Assembly: GCF_002776525.5 (NCBI RefSeq)
Contig: NC_045436.1
Coordinates: forward strand, 104,120,353-104,184,352
DNA from: Piliocolobus tephrosceles
Taxonomy: Eukaryota > Chordata > Mammalia > Primates > Cercopithecidae
Reading direction: 5' to 3'
Length of the DNA: 64,000 nucleotides
The position numbers and the translations under genes were made by a program. The notes beneath the pieces are model-generated. The model made no database searches and was not told the origin of the DNA. It was given only the letters and a program-made list of their open reading frames with translations. Shown here one piece after another: positions 21,489-33,739 of the stretch (the stretch's first letter is position 1; every line of letters starts with the position of its first letter).

Positions 21489-21783
21489 TATGCATTGTGC
21501 AATGGCTCATGCCTGTGATCCCAGCACTTTGGGAGGCCAAGGCAGGAGGATCACTTGAGTCCAGGAGTCCAAGACCAGCCTGGGCAACATGATGAGACCC
21601 TCTCTTTACAAAAAATGTAGAAATTAGCTTGGTATGGTGGTGCACACCTGTGGTCCCAGCTACTCAGGAGGCTGAGGTGGGAGAATTGCTTGAACCCCGG
21701 AGTTTGAGACTGCAGTGAGCCATGTTCACACCACTATACTCCAGCCTGGGCAACAAAGCAAGACCCTGTGTCAAAAAACAAAA
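21489..21783 (+). mobile_element. AluJ
   Basis: Full Alu dimer in plus orientation with J-type features ('gatcacttgagtccagg', 'gggcaacatgatgagacc') and a degenerate A-rich tail. Confidence 0.92.
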
Positions 21784-22269
21784 AAGGAAAATTTGCATGC
21801 AAAATGTAATATTTAATCAGTAGATTCTATCAAGATCTGAGAATAATTGACTGCATGGTGGTGGGGATAAGTCATAAAACTAAATTTCTCTTCCATATCT
21901 TTCTATTCACACTTACTTAAATCTTTTAAAGTACCATTTCTGCTGAAATTCTGGAAATGTGTTTTGAGGCATGTTGTTTCTCCTTGCCAAATGGAGGAGG
22001 CTTTGACTCTGACAATGTGGAGAACAAGATATGCTGAAAAATCCTTCCAAACAAAACACTGTGTGAGATAACTTACAATAAAGATTATTTAAAATATGTA
22101 ACTAAGAACATAGAAGGTTAGGAAAATCTTCAGAGGCCACAAAATGAAGAAGATTTAGGGATACATTGTGATATATTTGTACTCAAATGATTCCGGAGGG
22201 CGTATGTCAATTCCTGGAATATGAAACTTTAAAACTTAAGGCTACATTGGGTGGTTTAGAAAGAAATTT
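21784..22269. other. Spacer, nothing recognised
   Basis: AT-rich, no family or gene recognised. Confidence 0.4.
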
Positions 22270-23573
22270 GCCACAAAATAGCAATACTTACTATAAAGCT
22301 AGTGTATATATATGACTGTTTAGTCATGCTGCAGGAATAGAAAACTAGACCAATGGAACAGAAAAAGGTATCGAAAAACTAACACACACATTTATGAATA
22401 TGTGATATAACAGAGGTGTTATTACAAATTAGGGGAAATATTATAGATCATAGAAGTTTCATTATGAATGATAAATAAATGGTCTGGAGTAATTGAATAT
22501 CTTTGTCTTTAAAAAAAAAAAAGGTCTGCCTCCTGCCACAGACTAAAATCACTACCAAGCAAATTAAATACCTATGAAAAAAGCAAACTATAAAGCTCTT
22601 AGAATATTATACAGGAAAACACGTTCAAGATTTCAGGGAAGGGAAGGATATCATAAACAAGATTTACAAAACCATGGACAAAAATTGCTAACCATAAAGG
22701 AAATAATGATAAATTAAACTACATTAAAATTAAGAACTCTCATTAAAGGACACCATAGAAAAAGGAGGTAAATGAGCCCCAAAGTGGAAAAAGACATTTG
22801 CAACACATATAATTGACAAAGGATTTAGTACAGGGAAAACATAAAGAATGCTACTAATCTATGTGAAAGAAACAAACTACCTAATAGAAAACAACAGGCT
22901 AAAGATATAAACACTTTTTAAAACATTTCTATTGTATATATGTATGGGGTTAAAAGTGATGTTTTGATATATGTATACATTGTTGAATGATTAATCCAAG
23001 CTAATTAACATATCCATTACCTCACATATTTATCATTTTTGCAGTGAGAACGTTTAAGATGTACTCTGTTAGCAATTTTCAAGTATACAGTACATTATTG
23101 TGAATGACAGTCACTATGCTGTACCTTAGATCTCTCCAGATTGCATCCATCCTGAATAACTGAAACTTTGTACCCTTTCACCAACAACTCCCCAGACCCC
23201 CCATTCTCCAGCCCCTGGTAACTGCCATTCTACTCTCAATTTCTGTTAGTTCAACATTTTTAGATTTCACATATAAGGAACATCATGCAGTATTTTTCTT
23301 TCTGTGCCTGGCTTATTTCACTTATTTCTGTCTCCTCCTGTGAAAGGAAGAATCTAATTGACCACTATATATATGATCAACCTCGCTAGTAGTCAGATAA
23401 ATGCAAATTTAAAATATTGAAATACCATTGCATAACTTCCAGATTGTCAAAAATAATAGAAGCCAAACAATATCAAGTGTTGGTGAGAACATCAAGAAAG
23501 AAAATTCTCACGCATTGCATTCAGGAATATAAGTTGCTAACACCATTTTGGAAAATGACTTGACATTAACCAG
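22270..23573 (+). mobile_element. L1M ORF2 relic, interrupted
   Basis: Plus-strand L1M ORF2 C-terminal text at 22270-22910 ('aaaactagaccaatggaaca', 'gctaaccataaaggaaataa') and 23346-23573 ('gataaatgcaaatttaaaat', 'gttggtgagaacatcaag'). It is broken at 22911-23341 by a minus-strand L1 3' end and at 23574 by the THE1 provirus. No intact frame. Confidence 0.75.
22911..23341 (-). mobile_element. L1MB/MC-type 3'UTR inserted in L1M
   Basis: Reverse complement of an old L1 3' end: 'gatgttttgatatatgtata', 'taacatatccattacctcac', 'gtgaatgacagtcactatgc', 'ctgccattctactctcaatt'. It divides the plus-strand L1M. Confidence 0.8.
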
Positions 23574-25153
23574 TGTATTAGTTCACCTTCAAGCTGCTAA
23601 TAAAGGCATACCTGACACTGGGTAATTTATAAAAGAAAGAGATTTCATTAACTCACAATTCAGTGTGGCTGGGGAGGCCTCAAGAAACTTACAATCATGG
23701 TGAAGGGGGAAGCAAACATATCCTTCTTCACATGGTGGCAGCAAGGAGAAGTACAGAGTGAAGTGGAGGAGAAGTCCTCTATAAAGCCATCAGATCTCAT
23801 GAGTACTCACTCACTATCATGAGAACAGCATGGTAGTAACCACTTCCGTGATACAATTGCCTTCCACCAGGTCCCTCCCATGACATATATGTATTATGGG
23901 AACTACAATTCAAGATGAGATTTGGGTGGGGACACAACCAAACCATATAATTCTACCCCTCACCCCTCCAAAATCTCATGTCCTCACATGTCAAAATACA
24001 ATCATGCTTTCCCAACAGTACCACAAAGTCTTAACTCATTCCTACATTGACTCAAAAGTCCAAGTCCAAAGTCTCATCTGAGACAAGGCAAGTCCAGTCT
24101 GCCTATGAGCTTGTAAAATCAAAAGCAAGTTAGTTACTTCCTAGATAGAATGGGGGTGCAGGCATTAGGTAAATACAGCCGTCCCAAATGGGAAAAGTTG
24201 GCCAAAACAGAAGGGCTACATGCCCCATGCAAGTCCAAAATCCAACTGGGCAGTAATTAAATCTTAAAGCTTCAAAATAATCTTCTTTGACCCCATGTCT
24301 CATATCCAGGTTATGCTCATGCAAGAGATGGGTTCCTATGACCTTGAACATCTCTGCCCCATGGCTTTGCAGGGTACAGCCTCACTCCTGGCTCCTTTCA
24401 TGGCTGACGTTGACTGTCTGCAGCTTTTCAAGGTGCACCATGCAAGGTGTCAGTGAATCTACCAATCTGGAGTCTAGAGAATGTTGGCCCTCTTCTCACA
24501 GCTCTACTATGCAGTGCCCCAGTGGAGACTCTGTGTGGGGGCTCCAACCCCACATTTCCCTTCCACACTGCCCTGGCAGAGGGTGTCCATGAGGACCCTG
24601 CCCCTGTGGCACACCTCTGTCTGGACATCCAGGCCTTTCCATACATCCTCTGAAATTTAAGCCAATGTTCCCAAACCTCACTTCTTGACTTCTGCATACC
24701 TGCAGGCCCAATACCATGTGGAAGTTGCTAAGGATTGGGGCTTACACCCTCTGAAGCAATGGTTTGAGCTGTACATTGGCCCATTTTAGCCACATCTGGA
24801 GAGGCTGGGACACAGGGCATGAAGTCCCAAGGCTACATACAGCAGGGTGGTCCTGGACCTGCCCCACAAAACCATTTTTCCCTCCTAGGTCTCTGGGCCT
24901 GTGATGGGAGGGGGCTGCCATGAAGTTCTCTGACATGCCCTGGGGACATTTTCCCCATTGTCTTGGTGATTAACATTTGGTTCCTCATTACTTATGCAAA
25001 TTTCTGCAGTGGGCTTGAATTTCTCCTCAAATGATGGGTTTTTCTTTTCTACAGCATCAGCCTGCAAATTTTCCAGACTTCTATGCTGTGCTTCCTCTTG
25101 AATGCTTTGTCACTTAGAAATTTCTTCCACCAGATACTCTAAATCATCTCTCC

Positions 25154-25386
25154 CTGATTTGTTTTTCTAAGACCACCAGAGTGGGCACAAAAGAACCAGT
25201 NNNNNNNNNNGCTCCGCAGGTGCCACCAGGTAAATCTTGGTCTCCTCGGATTGACATAACCTGGTGCATGCCTGATTAATCTTCACCTTCCCGGGCGTCA
25301 GCTGCATTCTCGCACACACGGGAAGAGTTGGTGGTGAAGAAGAACCCGGAAGTGCACCATCCTGCCTCCGTTCGTCCAAACACTCC
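25154..25386 (-). other. CpG-rich foreign insert in THE1-int, with gap
   Basis: THE1 internal text breaks after 'aaatcatctctcc' and resumes at 'caagttcaaagttccac'. The intervening DNA contains a run of 10 N (25201-25210). Its right part (25211-25386) is much richer in CpG than the surroundings. On the minus strand it contains ACTTCCGGGT (an ETS-like site common in housekeeping promoters/5'UTRs) followed by an ATG at 25306 opening M-Q-L-T-P-G-K-V-K-I-N-Q, and a frame that stays open to the gap. I do not recognise the gene. Options: a 5' exon or processed copy inserted into THE1, or an assembly join at the gap. CTCCC is seen at both edges. Confidence 0.6.
25201..25210. other. Assembly gap (10 N)
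   Basis: Ten N, likely a placeholder of unknown true size. Confidence 0.99.
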
Positions 25387-26119
25387 CAAGTTCAAAGTTC
25401 CACAGATCTCTAGGGCAAGGACAAAATGCTGCCATTTTGCTAAACCATAACAAGAGTTAGCCTTGCTCCGGTTACCAACAAGTTTCTCATCTCCATCTGA
25501 GACCACCTCACCTGGACTTCGTTGTTCATATCACTATCAGTATTTTGGTCAAAGCTATTGAACAAGTCTCTAGGAAGTTGCAAACTTTCCTACATTTTCC
25601 TGTCTTCTTCTGAGCCCTCCAAACTATTCCAACCTCTGCTTGTTGCCCAGTTCCAAAGTCGCTTCCACATTTTCAAGTATCCTTATAGCAGCACTCCACT
25701 CTACCAGTACTAATTTACCATATTAGTCCATTCTAATGCTGCTAATAAAAACATACCTGAGACTTGGTAATTTTAAAGGACAGCGGTTTAATTGATTCAC
25801 ACTTCAACATGGCTGGGGGGCCCTCAGGAAACATACAATCATGGCAGAAGGGAAAGCAAACACATCCTTCTTCACATGGTGGCAGCAAAGAGAAGTGCAG
25901 ACAGAAGGTGGGGAATAGTCCCTTATAAAACCATCAGATCTCGTGAGAACTCCCTCACTATCACAAGAACAACATGGAGGTAATCACCTCCATGATTCTA
26001 TTGCCTCCCACCAGGTCCCTCCCACAACACATGGGGATCATGGGAATTACAATTCAAGATGAGATTCGGGTTAGGACAGGGCCAAGCCATATCAGTTAGG
26101 AAAGTGATAATGCACATAC

Positions 26120-27430
26120 ACTAAAATGGAATTTTATAAAACTTGATCTATTCAAAAGGAAGTAGAAAAAGAAAAAATGCATATAAAGGATAAATAAAAA
26201 CTAAAAAACAAAATGGAGGCATTAAAGTCAAATATGTTATAAATTACCTTAAGCATACAATTGAAATTTAAATGTTTACATTTACCAATAAAGAAAGATT
26301 ACCATGTTAGATTTTTTAAGTGTTCAGCTACATGCTCTTTATAAGACACTGAGGACTAAACTCTGACCTTTTTTCTTCTCTTCTTTAAAGTCTTTTCTAA
26401 AGGGCCTGAGGAGTCATGCCCTATAAACCATAAAGTCTCATCAGAGGGGTTTATTTAACCCTAAATAACATGGCTCACTGTCCGAGCTGAATCTGGTGTA
26501 ATATCACATGATAAATAAGGAAGGAAATAAAAACATTTTAAGTCCAAATGTATTTCCTTGTCATATCTGGAAATTGTTCTGCAGTCATCTCTTGTGGGGA
26601 AAAATCTACATTCTGTAGAGAATCCCTTCTTCCCTTTTTTCCATGCATTTTTCTGGATCTGGGAGATAGTCAGCTAAGAGTCTGGCACCCTTTTTAAGTC
26701 CAATAAGAAATATTTACAATCTATTCTCTATGAAGCCTACTACTTTAGGGCTTCCTCTGCACAATAAAAATTGTGGTCTCCACAATCCTTTATCTTAGCC
26801 CAGACATTTCCTTTCTATTGATCCTAGTTCTCAACCAATTGTCAACCAGAAAATTTTTTAATCTACCTATAACCTGGAAGCCCGTCTCCCCATACCGTAC
26901 CTCAACCCCCTGCCCCACTTCAAGTTGTCTCGCCTTTCTGAACCAAACTAATGTACCCCTTGAATGTATTTGATTGATATCATCTCATGTTTCCCAAAGT
27001 ATAGAAAACCAAGCTGTGCCCCAACCACTTCGGGCATACATTCTTGGGATCTCCTGAGAGCTATGTCATGGGCCATGATCAGTCATATTTGGCTCAGAAT
27101 AAATTTCTTCAAATATTTTACAGAGTTGGACTTTTTTTGTTGACAACTCATAATGTTTACTTTTAAGATGTAAAATTTTTAATAATAAAAAACATATTCC
27201 AGATACAAATCCCTCAAAGGAAATCTGGAATAGCTATATTAATATCAGAAAAAGTCAATTGTAAGGCAGAAAGAATTATCAGAATTCACTATAAATTAAT
27301 TTACATGAATGAAAAAATGTTTTATTTAAAAAGAACATCTAACATATCCAAGTGTATATCCTCCTAATAATATCATTTATATGGCAAAGAAGCCAGCTAT
27401 TCACCAAACTAAGAACTGCAGTTAAAAGAT
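26120..27430 (+). mobile_element. L1M ORF2 N-terminal relic, split by an LTR
   Basis: Text at 26120-26300 ('attcaaaaggaagtagaaaa', 'aattgaaatttaaatg') and 27190-27430 ('ctggaatagctatattaata', 'tcagaaaaagtcaattgtaa', 'agaattatcagaattcac') follows L1M ORF2 endonuclease-region order. An LTR-like block separates the pieces. Confidence 0.6.
26310..27150 (+). mobile_element. LTR of uncertain ERV family
   Basis: A block of about 0.8 kb splits an L1M. It has LTR-like layout in plus sense: a TATA-like 'agtatagaaaacc' near 27000, the string 'catatttggctcagaataaa' with AATAAA near 27100, then a T-rich end with 'tgttgaca'. Body text ('gggcctgaggagtcatgccc', 'ttaaccctaaataacatggc') is familiar as a dispersed primate LTR, but I cannot name the family. 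No internal retroviral genes adjoin it. Confidence 0.6.
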
Positions 27431-27489
27431 ATTTCCGAGCCTCCCCCTAATTAGGTGGGGCCATTTGAGTAGTTCTCACTAATAGATGT

Positions 27490-28350
27490 GAGTGAAAATT
27501 TCCTGTTTTTTTTCCATGCCCAACGTATGGTCCTATCCATATATAATCATTTATTTAGTAATTCATACTTATTTAATGCTGATTATGATTATTCGAGATA
27601 CTTAGGTATTACAACAAAGACATAGCCCTCAAAAACTTTCAGGATTCTGGGGAAACAGATATAAATAAGCAAGTATAGTGCAATAATAATTACTATCATA
27701 TATTGGAAATATGTATGAGGTACTATAGGAACCAAGAGAATGAAGCACTGAGTTTAGCTAGGAGAGTTAGGCATGGCTTCATATCAGAGAGGAACTGACA
27801 CTGGAGCTAATTAATGACAACAGATAAAATGAACAGATGGAGAGGCCAACACATTCAAAAGCGTAAGAGTCTATATAGCTGTTTAGAGAAGAGCAAGTAA
27901 TTCAGTATGACCAGAGCACGTGGCCAGGAGAAAAGAACCTGACCTAGGGTAGTGGCAGAGAGGATGCAGAAAAGGGACTTCCAGCAGAACTGATGGAGCA
28001 AAGGGAAATGAGTGACTTACTGGAAAGTAAGGGAGAAGGTGGCATGGATGGTTACTCACAGGGAGAGTATGGTGGCCTTATCTGAAAAGAGGAGTAGCAA
28101 AGTAGGTTGTGAAGCAGTCATGTTTGAATCTGAAGAGAATGTTTCAGCTGAGTGTCATCTGTGTATACTTGGTTGCTGGAGCAGTGAACTTACATAAATT
28201 TGCCTGCAGAATGTCTAAAATAAGAAATAAGAGCACCAAGGATGGCCTAGTTTACTCTAGATACTTAGCAACCTGATGGTGAGTACTAGAAGAATTGAGG
28301 GTCTAAGTCAGAGGGTGACCAAAATCCAAATTATTTATAAAATGTCTCCT
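27490..28350 (+). mobile_element. Ancient interspersed repeat, family unassigned
   Basis: The order 'catactttatttaatgctg'-like start (27560), 'caaaaactttcaggattctg', 'aggcatggcttcatatcaga', 'gaacagatggagaggccaac' matches a long, very old dispersed repeat that recurs at 33765-34860. Diverged. I do not assign it to a LINE or other class with certainty. Confidence 0.45.
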
Positions 28351-29300
28351 CAGTAAATAGTAAGCAGTTAGCAGTCTGGGGTGGTAAAGCATTTTTAAAC
28401 CTTTTCTATCAGATTCTCTCAGGACACATAAATTTTTTCTAATAGTAGAACAATCTGGGCCAAGGAAAAAGAAAAAAATTCATTTTGTGTTTTAATTATT
28501 TTTATTTAAGACCTAGTAGAGCAGAAATTGTCTATTTTCTGCAAAATATTGAGCATGTGCTTGATACCAATCCTTTGTGAAAACTTCCAAACCAAACCTG
28601 AGAGATTCCAGGGTATGTTACTCTGGCTTCTCAGTCCCTGTCATGGCCTATGTTCTTTTCCTCAGTATAAAAGTGGCAGAACTATTTTGCATGGAGGAAG
28701 AAAAAGAACTAGCCTATCAGGCTAGCTATTGTTCAAGCTATAGCTCTGCCACCAGGCAAGCTTAAGTTAGCATAGTAGAAATTGCCTAGATCTATATTTC
28801 TGTATATATAATGAATTCTGGCATGAAGGTTTCTGTAACAAAAGATTTGGACATGTTGTAAAAAAACTGGAATTGTTACATTGGCATAGTAAATAATACA
28901 GTTTGTGTTTACTTTTGCATTCCCAAGGCCTTTGTTTTTCAGAATGATGGGGGATAGAGTACTGTGTTTTTTTGCTACATTAAAAACTACTAATGAAGAT
29001 GGGAGAAAGCACGTGCGCGAGATCTTCTTTAGGATCAAATATCCTAACAAACTACCTAGTTATTTGTTGGTATGCAAAGATAATCGTAAATTAATAGATA
29101 TTAACTATGTGATATTTACCAAGTATATCTGAAGACAAGAGAAAATACATTTGTAGAACATTGTATTGCTCTGCCTAGCTAATGTGATTTGAGTGATAAA
29201 TTAAGGCCCGCTTGCCAACAAGACTGGTTAGTTGAAACCGCCTACTTAAGGCCCTATTTAAGCATTATTATCAAAGTTCCCTTGGGGTGGATTTTCTCAT
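28351..29300. other. Spacer, nothing recognised
   Basis: AT-rich. Short frames at 28528-28765 and 28733-29050 show no domain. Confidence 0.4.
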
Positions 29301-29770
29301 TTGCCCTTCCAGATTCAGTCTCTAATTTCTTCTTCCTGTTCTGAACCTGAAGAGTTGATCTCTGTGTACCACATCCCAAGGCTCCCTTGCCCTCCAGCTT
29401 CTGGTTAAGATCTTCCCAATAGAGAGCAACATCAGGAAACCAGACAGTGAAAGGAAAGAAAAGTCAGAATACTTACTCCTCACCATCCCCCTCACACACT
29501 CCCCATGGGGGCCTCAGGTTTGTAGTAGCTGCATTCTTCTCTCTCTATTCACAGCTCCTTATGGAAGGTGTCTACTCCGTGGCAAGGAATGGTAATAATT
29601 TCTCACTGTGGGTAGTCCCACAGTGGTTCCCTATCACTTGTTGATGTCCCTGAGCTCTTCATTTAGGGACTTCACTAACTAGTTCCTTTACTAAATTCTC
29701 TCCAGTTACCCCCTCTGTCAAGCATGCCTTCTGTTTCCTGCTCAGAGCATGACTAACAGAACCCATTTGG
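29300..29770 (+). mobile_element. Ancient dispersed repeat, family unassigned
   Basis: 'gttgatctctgtgtaccaca', 'aaggctcccttgccctcc', 'atggtaataatttctcac', 'agttcctttactaaattctc' are recurring blocks of an old dispersed element I cannot name. No coding content. Confidence 0.4.
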
Positions 29771-32460
29771 AAATGTAGTGTATCTACTAAGAGAGGAGTA
29801 ACACAATGAAACAAAGTTGAGCTATTTCTCCATTAAATCTTAAGTCCTTATTAAAACATGAAAATGGGTTTGTGTTTTGATTAGCCCGTATACAGTAAGA
29901 ACTCAAAGTTTTGACTCCAGAGGGATGAGACATGGAATAGGCATGTTTTGATGAAGGTACAAGTAAAAATGAGTGTGGTAAGTGACCACAATGGAGCAGC
30001 TGGGAGAGCAGGAACAGCAGCAGCTGGGAGAGGGATCTTACTAAAAGAGAATGAGGAAAGTTGAAAACCATCTCTTTTGATTCCTAGGGGATAGCAGAGA
30101 GGGGAATGAAACCACCACTTTGCAATTTTGCCTGAGGCTAACTTTACTTATGCTCCTAATGTTGTAGCTCAATATCCAATCACTGCAATTAAGAGAAACT
30201 ATTGTTCTTTTCTTTATTCTAAGAGTTTATGCCTATTTTCTATTTTATTATATAGATTTCATACGTAAAGACCCAAATAAAATTTATTTTCTCCTAATAA
30301 GAGTTTCTAAGATTAATATACTTGCACACAAAAATAAGCTGGTATAGAGGTACACATCAGCCAGTATACTTCATAGCTGGTAACACTACTGCCTTTCAAC
30401 TTGCAACTCTTGCCACCTAGTGGCACAATTTGGTCTTACAAGTTGTCAATAACAACAAGTATGATTTTGGCTCTAAAAACGACAATTTGAAATTCTTAAT
30501 TTCTTAATTAAATCAATCATTCTAGGGAAATTTCCCACATTATACCATCATGTGGTAAAAAGTCTTCCACAGAATGATACTGTGTGATGGACTTTTTAAA
30601 TAATTAAAGCTAATTAAAATTAATATTAAAACATAAACATTTTGTCTTAGGATTCTGTCCACCTCCTTTGTTCCTTTAAGGTAAGATCAAGGGCCAGCCA
30701 AGTAAACTGAAAGCAAATTTGTTTGAAAATTAGCAATAGACATGTCTTTGACTTACTACTATCACAGTTTTCTTACAGTACTTATGAATGCTACAGGTTT
30801 CCAGTTAAACTTATTATCCCCTTTTCATGTCATATATTACAAAAATATTTTTAAATCTTATTCCTTAATTCAGAGAAGGAGAGCAAATCCAATAGCCCAC
30901 TTTTTATTTTCCCATGCACAACACTCTTTCAAATTTAATAAATATTTTTGTGTAAAGTACTGCTCTAGGTATTGACTTAATTGGAGAAAAAAAAAAACAG
31001 AAAAAATCTTTGCCCTCACTTAAGTTATTAATTACATTCTTGAATACTCATAGAATTAGAGGCATGCATAATTGAGAAGATAATTTAGAGATTGGCTAAC
31101 TCAACCTGAATATTTTGTTTGTACCTTTTTATTTACAAAGAAGAAAACGGAAATGCAATTGGTAGGGACAGAAGTTCTCAAAAGCCTATCTTTGAGTATT
31201 CACAATACTTTGGATTATAGCAAAGTTATATTTACAATGAGCTGTGAACTTGTTACATTAAAAAAAAAAAAAAAAAAAAAAAAAGACCTGAGTGTAGACT
31301 TCAAGCAACTACTTTTTCAATACCAATCTCCTCTCTGTACTGGTCCCATCTGTGTTAGTCTCCTGTCTGCCACTTTCTATGTTCTTCCCAGTATATCTAT
31401 TTGCTTCCCTGGTCTGTCCCCAGTACTAGGGTCTTGTACTGAAAACCAACCTGCTTGACTAGGCCCCTGATGCCCCTTCTGGGGCCCACTCAGCCCTTCT
31501 TCAGCTGCAGGGTCAGATCCTGCTTTTTACCAGGCTTAGGTGGGCTTCCGAGACTGGAAAGAAGTCCTGGAAGTCTACCTGAATTTAGGCAATATTGGTA
31601 ATATCTACCTACTCAGCTATTGAATTATTATAATTTGCCTGATTCTGGTAGTGATACGTTGCTATCTGATAGTGCTACTTTGCAAACCACATATGGTGTG
31701 GCATCCTCTTTGAACATTATGCTTTTATTTTTTTCATTAGTATCAACTATTACCTTTGGAGCAGTGCCTCTAGCTCCAATTAATTTTCCAGTGGCTTTCC
31801 AGTTTATTTAGGCTCATTCATATTATGAGACTTGCAAAGTACCAGATAACAGTAGAAGCTACAGCAGTGGACATGATAACCCAAGAATATGTATAAAAAA
31901 TAGGAAGAGAAGATACTCAGTATCGCTTTGGAGACCCAGTCCTCTCTCATTCTCAGGTCATGTGCTTCTGAGAGAGACATGGCCCAAATCCCAACTGCAG
32001 GAGTGAGTATGTGATCCAAGACTGGTAATTCCAAGTCCTCCCATCCCTTGATCATAGTGACTGATTCAGGGATGATCCCAGAACCTAAGCTAGGCCAGCA
32101 AGTGACTATAGACATCTATAAAGTTATCAGAAACATCTGCTCTCTGTAAAGATATCAGAAAAAAGGTAATTGCTTCTCCCCAGCTTGTTAGCTATAAAGA
32201 AAATATAAGCTGAGAGCAGCCAGTGGTCAACTTTGTCATTATACGGGACTCACAGAATGGAGGATACAGAGCAGAGAGAGTCTGATGACGACATTGGAGT
32301 CCATAAATTAAGCCCACCCTACATTCTGTTATTGCTTAGGTTGTTCCAAATTGGGTTTTGATCACTAGCACCAGAGCATAGGACTTTGGCTAGCACCCAT
32401 ATTTTTGGTTGCATACGAAAAACAGGAACCAATTAAATAAATTCCAAAAGCTTACCAAAT
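29771..32460. other. Spacer with weak old repeats
   Basis: No gene recognised. An A26-class run sits at 31259-31284. Text at 31920-32120 ('tatgtgatccaagactggta', 'gtgactgattcagggatgat') resembles an old dispersed repeat, and 30910-30980 resembles the ancient repeat of 33765. The remainder is unassigned. Confidence 0.35.
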
Positions 32461-33180
32461 ATTTATGAAGAGACACAAGAAGCTAAAGAAAGAGTCAAAC
32501 AAGATGAGGTGGTGGTATAAGATGTAAGCTGGATCAACAAAATTAAAGTAAGTTCATGTGGTATGGAGATGAAGAAGAAATTATTAGACTTGATAATTAG
32601 ATGATAACAGGTGACTGCTAAGAAAAGAGTTGTGGATATAAAAAGCAATATCAAGAATAGTGGTATATTAGTCCATTTTCATACTGCTGATAAAGACATA
32701 CCCTAGACTGAGCAATTTACAAAAGAAAGAGGTTTAATGGACTCACAGTTCCATGTGACTGGGGAGGCCTCACAATTATGGCAGAAGGTGAAAGTCACAT
32801 CTCACGTGGCAGCAGGCAAGAGAAGAGTGAGAGCCAAGCGAAAGGGGTTTCCCCTTATAAAACCATCAGATCTCGTGACACTTATTGACTACCATGAGAA
32901 AAGTATGGGGGAAACCACCCCCATGATTCAATTATCTCCCACTGGGTCCCTCCCACAACATGAGGGAATTATGGGAGCTACAATTCAAGATGAGATTTGG
33001 GTAGGGACACAGCCAAATCATATCAAGTGGCAAATGAAGATGCAGAAATAGCAAGGGTTGACTTCTTCCAGAGGTTGGGGAGTAATGAGCATAAGGAGCA
33101 GAGGGCCAGAGCAGTCACTTAAGAGGAAGCAGAGATAATAGTTGGCACAAGAAAGAGTAGAATTAAATACAATTTCAAGT
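32461..33180 (+). mobile_element. Ancient repeat split by THE1 LTR
   Basis: Flanks of the THE1 LTR (32461-32658 and 33031-33180) share the purine-rich style of the old dispersed repeat seen further right ('gacacaagaagctaaagaaa', 'agagtcaaacaagatgag'). Low-confidence family link; shown because the THE1 target site lies in it. Confidence 0.3.
32659..33030 (-). mobile_element. Solo THE1 LTR with perfect TSD
   Basis: Antisense THE1 LTR 32664-33025 flanked by AGTGG at 32659-32663 and 33026-33030, a perfect 5-bp duplication. An internal deletion relative to the neighbour LTRs is visible near 'ggaggcctcacaattatggc'. A solo LTR formed by recombination between the two LTRs of an insertion. Confidence 0.96.
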
Positions 33181-33518
33181 TTAAAAAAAAAAAAAAACAG
33201 AGACTATTAGGAAATTCATACTTAAGAGAGCCTATATTTTCAGTGACTAAGTGAGAAAACATTCTACTAAGAAGCATGTTGAATGGATTAAGGAGTCCAT
33301 GAATATGTAAAGGTTTGAAGCACCAATCATGGGGAATGAAAGAGGGAATCACTAGAGATTACTAAAAGAATACTACAATTGCAAATGTCGTTAAATCCCA
33401 AAGAAATATTCTAATGAACCAAAACCCACTGGTGCAAAATCTAATTTATTGTTACAAGAATAAAAAGGGAGACTAGATTGTGGATAGATAAAACAGCTGA
33501 GCATAAATGCATAGGAAG

Positions 33519-33727
33519 AAAGCCTGGGCAACAAAGTGAGAGCAACCCAGTCTCTACAAAACATTAAAAAATAAGCCTAGTGTGGTGGTATACACCTGTA
33601 GTCCCAGCTTCTCATGAAACTGAGGTAGGAGGATTGCTTAAGCCTGGGAGGTTGAGGTTGCAGTGAACCATGATCATGCCACTGTATTCTAGCCTGAGTG
33701 ACAGAATGAGATCTTCTCTCAAAAAAA
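33519..33727 (+). mobile_element. Truncated AluJ-like element
   Basis: Starts inside the left arm ('agcctgggcaacaaagtgag') and runs through the right arm to a short A run. Strongly diverged, J-like. Confidence 0.85.
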
Positions 33728-33739
33728 GGGAAGAGTCAA

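Larger units (their letters stand above)
23574..26094 (-). mobile_element. Full THE1 retrotransposon (LTR-int-LTR)
   Basis: A complete MaLR element on the minus strand: LTR 23574-23949, THE1 internal sequence about 23950-25718, LTR 25719-26094. Both LTRs show the antisense THE1 signature (tattagt...gggtaatttataa; ccatcagatctc; ttcaagatgagatt). The internal part carries no long open frame, as usual for MaLR. It interrupts an L1M. The flanking pentamers do not match well. The internal region is itself interrupted at 25154-25386. Confidence 0.93.

Noticed and set aside
24287..24717. Several overlapping 68-101-codon frames on both strands
   Set aside because: Chance frames in THE1 internal sequence, which has no conserved long reading frame.
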